Assembly (NCBI GenBank): GCA_016296575.1
Contig: JAEDJA010000039.1
Location: 1 to 14,882 of the forward strand
DNA length: 14,882 nucleotides
Direction: 5' to 3'
DNA from: Treponema sp.
GTDB lineage: Bacteria; Spirochaetota; Spirochaetia; Treponematales; Treponemataceae
Shown: piece after piece, positions 13,892 to 14,882 of the stretch
Numbering within the stretch: the first letter of the stretch is position 1
How the letters are laid out: each line of letters starts with the position of its first letter
Translations under genes and position numbers: made by a program
The notes under the pieces: model-generated
Seen by the model: only the letters and a program-made list of their open reading frames with translations
Database searches by the model: none
Told to the model about the DNA's origin: nothing

Positions 13892-14882
13892 TTAATTGTT
13901 TAATCCCGGATTTGAAGGATCATATATTTTAATTGTCCTTGTGAAATTATCTGAAAAGAATTCGAAAGATGTATTATCAGATGCAAAGCCTAACTCAGAT
14001 TTTGTTGTTTTAAGATATTCTCCGGCTGCTGGAGAAACTGTAAGTTTTATATGACCTTCATAATCACCTGTTGTAATAAGAGTTACAGTGTATGAAAGTT
14101 TTATTATTACATTTGGACTTGCTTTTTCGAATTTTCCAGTAGATTCATTTCTCTCTCCTTTTACTGCGGTGATGGTATTATTTGTTATTTCAGTAATTTG
14201 ATAGCGGATTTTATTGCCTTTATCTGAAAGCAGATTTGTGGAGACATATCCGAAGGTGTTGTCTGGTGTATCCTGCATTATTTGAATATGAGAAATAACT
14301 GAACTGTTATTACTAAGTTCAATAAAGAGTGAGTCTAAATTACTTGTGTTTTCATAATATGGTGTCTGAATATTAATAGCTTTAGAACCGTCTTCAGTTG
14401 CTTCTTCAATTTTCCAAACATAAATAGTTTCAAATTCTTTCTTATAATATAGTATGGATGCTTTTTTGTAACTGTTGAATTCAGCTTCATCAGCAAAGTA
14501 TCCAGATGCTGCGACACTAGAATAGGTTGTAGATTTTATTAAATCTATAATTTCATTATAGGTTTTTGGGCCATCAATGGAAGTTTTGTTCAAACTAAGA
14601 TACATTTTTTTTGTATTTGCATTGTAGGTATATTTGTATTCATTGTCGAATTCAAAGTCACCACCTGAGTATTTTTTCCAAACTTGAACAATATCACCAT
14701 CAAATATGTATTGACAGTAGTAATCACCTTTATATGTATTTCCATTAAGAGGATTTGTTCCTACAGAAGCAGGCAGTGTTGGTGGTGTAAAAATAATATC
14801 AGTAATATCTGGATCAGTTGGATTACCTGGATTACCTGGATTACCTGGATTACCTGGATTACCTGGATTACCTGGATTACCT
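13892..14882 (-). CDS. C-terminal part of a Gly-Asn-Pro repeat protein, function unknown (5' end outside window)
   Basis: An open frame without stops runs from the window edge (first full codon at 14881) to TAA at 13892, giving 329 visible residues. It begins with seven Gly-Asn-Pro triplets, then TDPDITDIIFTPP, and a globular part rich in Tyr, Asn, Thr and Ser with alternating hydrophobic residues that suggest beta structure. The visible start-like Met 92 codons in is internal: the frame upstream codes for sensible protein (for example YCQYIFDGDIVQVW). I do not recognise the family. The low-complexity linker before a beta-rich domain is typical of spirochete lipoproteins or surface proteins, where it would space the domain away from the membrane, but the signal sequence is out of view. 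It converges on the DGR-like lipoprotein. Confidence 0.75.
   Translation of the reverse strand, partial: GNPGNPGNPGNPGNPGNPGNPTDPDITDIIFTPPTLPASVGTNPLNGNTYKGDYYCQYIFDGDIVQVWKKYSGGDFEFDNEYKYTYNANTKKMYLSLNKTSIDGPKTYNEIIDLIKSTTYSSVAASGYFADEAEFNSYKKASILYYKKEFETIYVWKIEEATEDGSKAINIQTPYYENTSNLDSLFIELSNNSSVISHIQIMQDTPDNTFGYVSTNLLSDKGNKIRYQITEITNNTITAVKGERNESTGKFEKASPNVIIKLSYTVTLITTGDYEGHIKLTVSPAAGEYLKTTKSELGFASDNTSFEFFSDNFTRTIKIYDPSNPGLNN
14820..14882 (-). repeat. 9-bp tandem repeat encoding Gly-Asn-Pro, seven copies, runs off the edge
   Basis: Seven perfect copies of GGATTACCT (plus-strand reading) fill 14820-14882 and continue beyond the window. On the coding (minus) strand each unit reads GGT AAT CCA, Gly-Asn-Pro. 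Because the unit is a multiple of three, copy-number change alters linker length without shifting frame. The perfect identity of the copies suggests recent expansion. Confidence 0.97.

Noticed and set aside
14820..14882. CRISPR-like array
   Set aside because: The 9-bp units are contiguous with no spacers and encode Gly-Asn-Pro in the long open frame.

Overview
The window looks like a chromosomal segment from a spirochete, most likely a host-associated Treponema. The reasons are the AT-rich DNA, spirochete-type lipoprotein signal peptides, a lipoprotein-anchored HtrA-like protease beside a secreted repeat protein, and a formylglycine-fold lipoprotein whose 3' end resembles the Treponema targets of diversity-generating retroelements (DGRs). 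The species assignment is inference from gene content; no database was searched.

Layout. Positions 1-61 hold the 3' part of a tRNA-Gln (anticodon TTG). A plus-strand block follows: rplY (ribosomal protein L25/Ctc); a perfect 23-bp hairpin; tilS (tRNA-Ile lysidine synthase, with a short C-terminus); a secreted helical/TPR-like protein with calcium-loop motifs; a lipoprotein trypsin-PDZ protease; lepA; and lon. tilS to lepA are overlapping or tightly spaced and look like one operon. lon has its own promoter and appears to be translated without a leader. Lon converges on a minus-strand group of three genes (CYTH-domain protein, DUF975 membrane protein, SppA-type peptidase) across a bidirectional terminator at about 10073-10120.

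The accessory and most interesting part is 12451-14882. Between the CYTH gene and the next gene, a plus-strand promoter is followed by a short ORF with a good ribosome binding site. Its start codon is directly followed by six tandem copies of the tetranucleotide AATC, and then comes a strong intrinsic terminator. Downstream lies a lipoprotein with an FGE-sulfatase/C-type-lectin-like domain. Its last ~140 bases jump from about 35-40% to about 60% GC and carry a run of NNY codons in the sequence context of a DGR variable region. The reading I propose is a surface lipoprotein under two layers of variation: slippage of the repeat could alter read-through of the leader terminator, and retrohoming from a template elsewhere could alter the binding face. 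No reverse transcriptase or template repeat is inside the window.

The window ends in the 3' part of a minus-strand secreted-type protein of unknown function, with a Gly-Asn-Pro repeat linker encoded by seven perfect 9-bp repeats that run off the edge.
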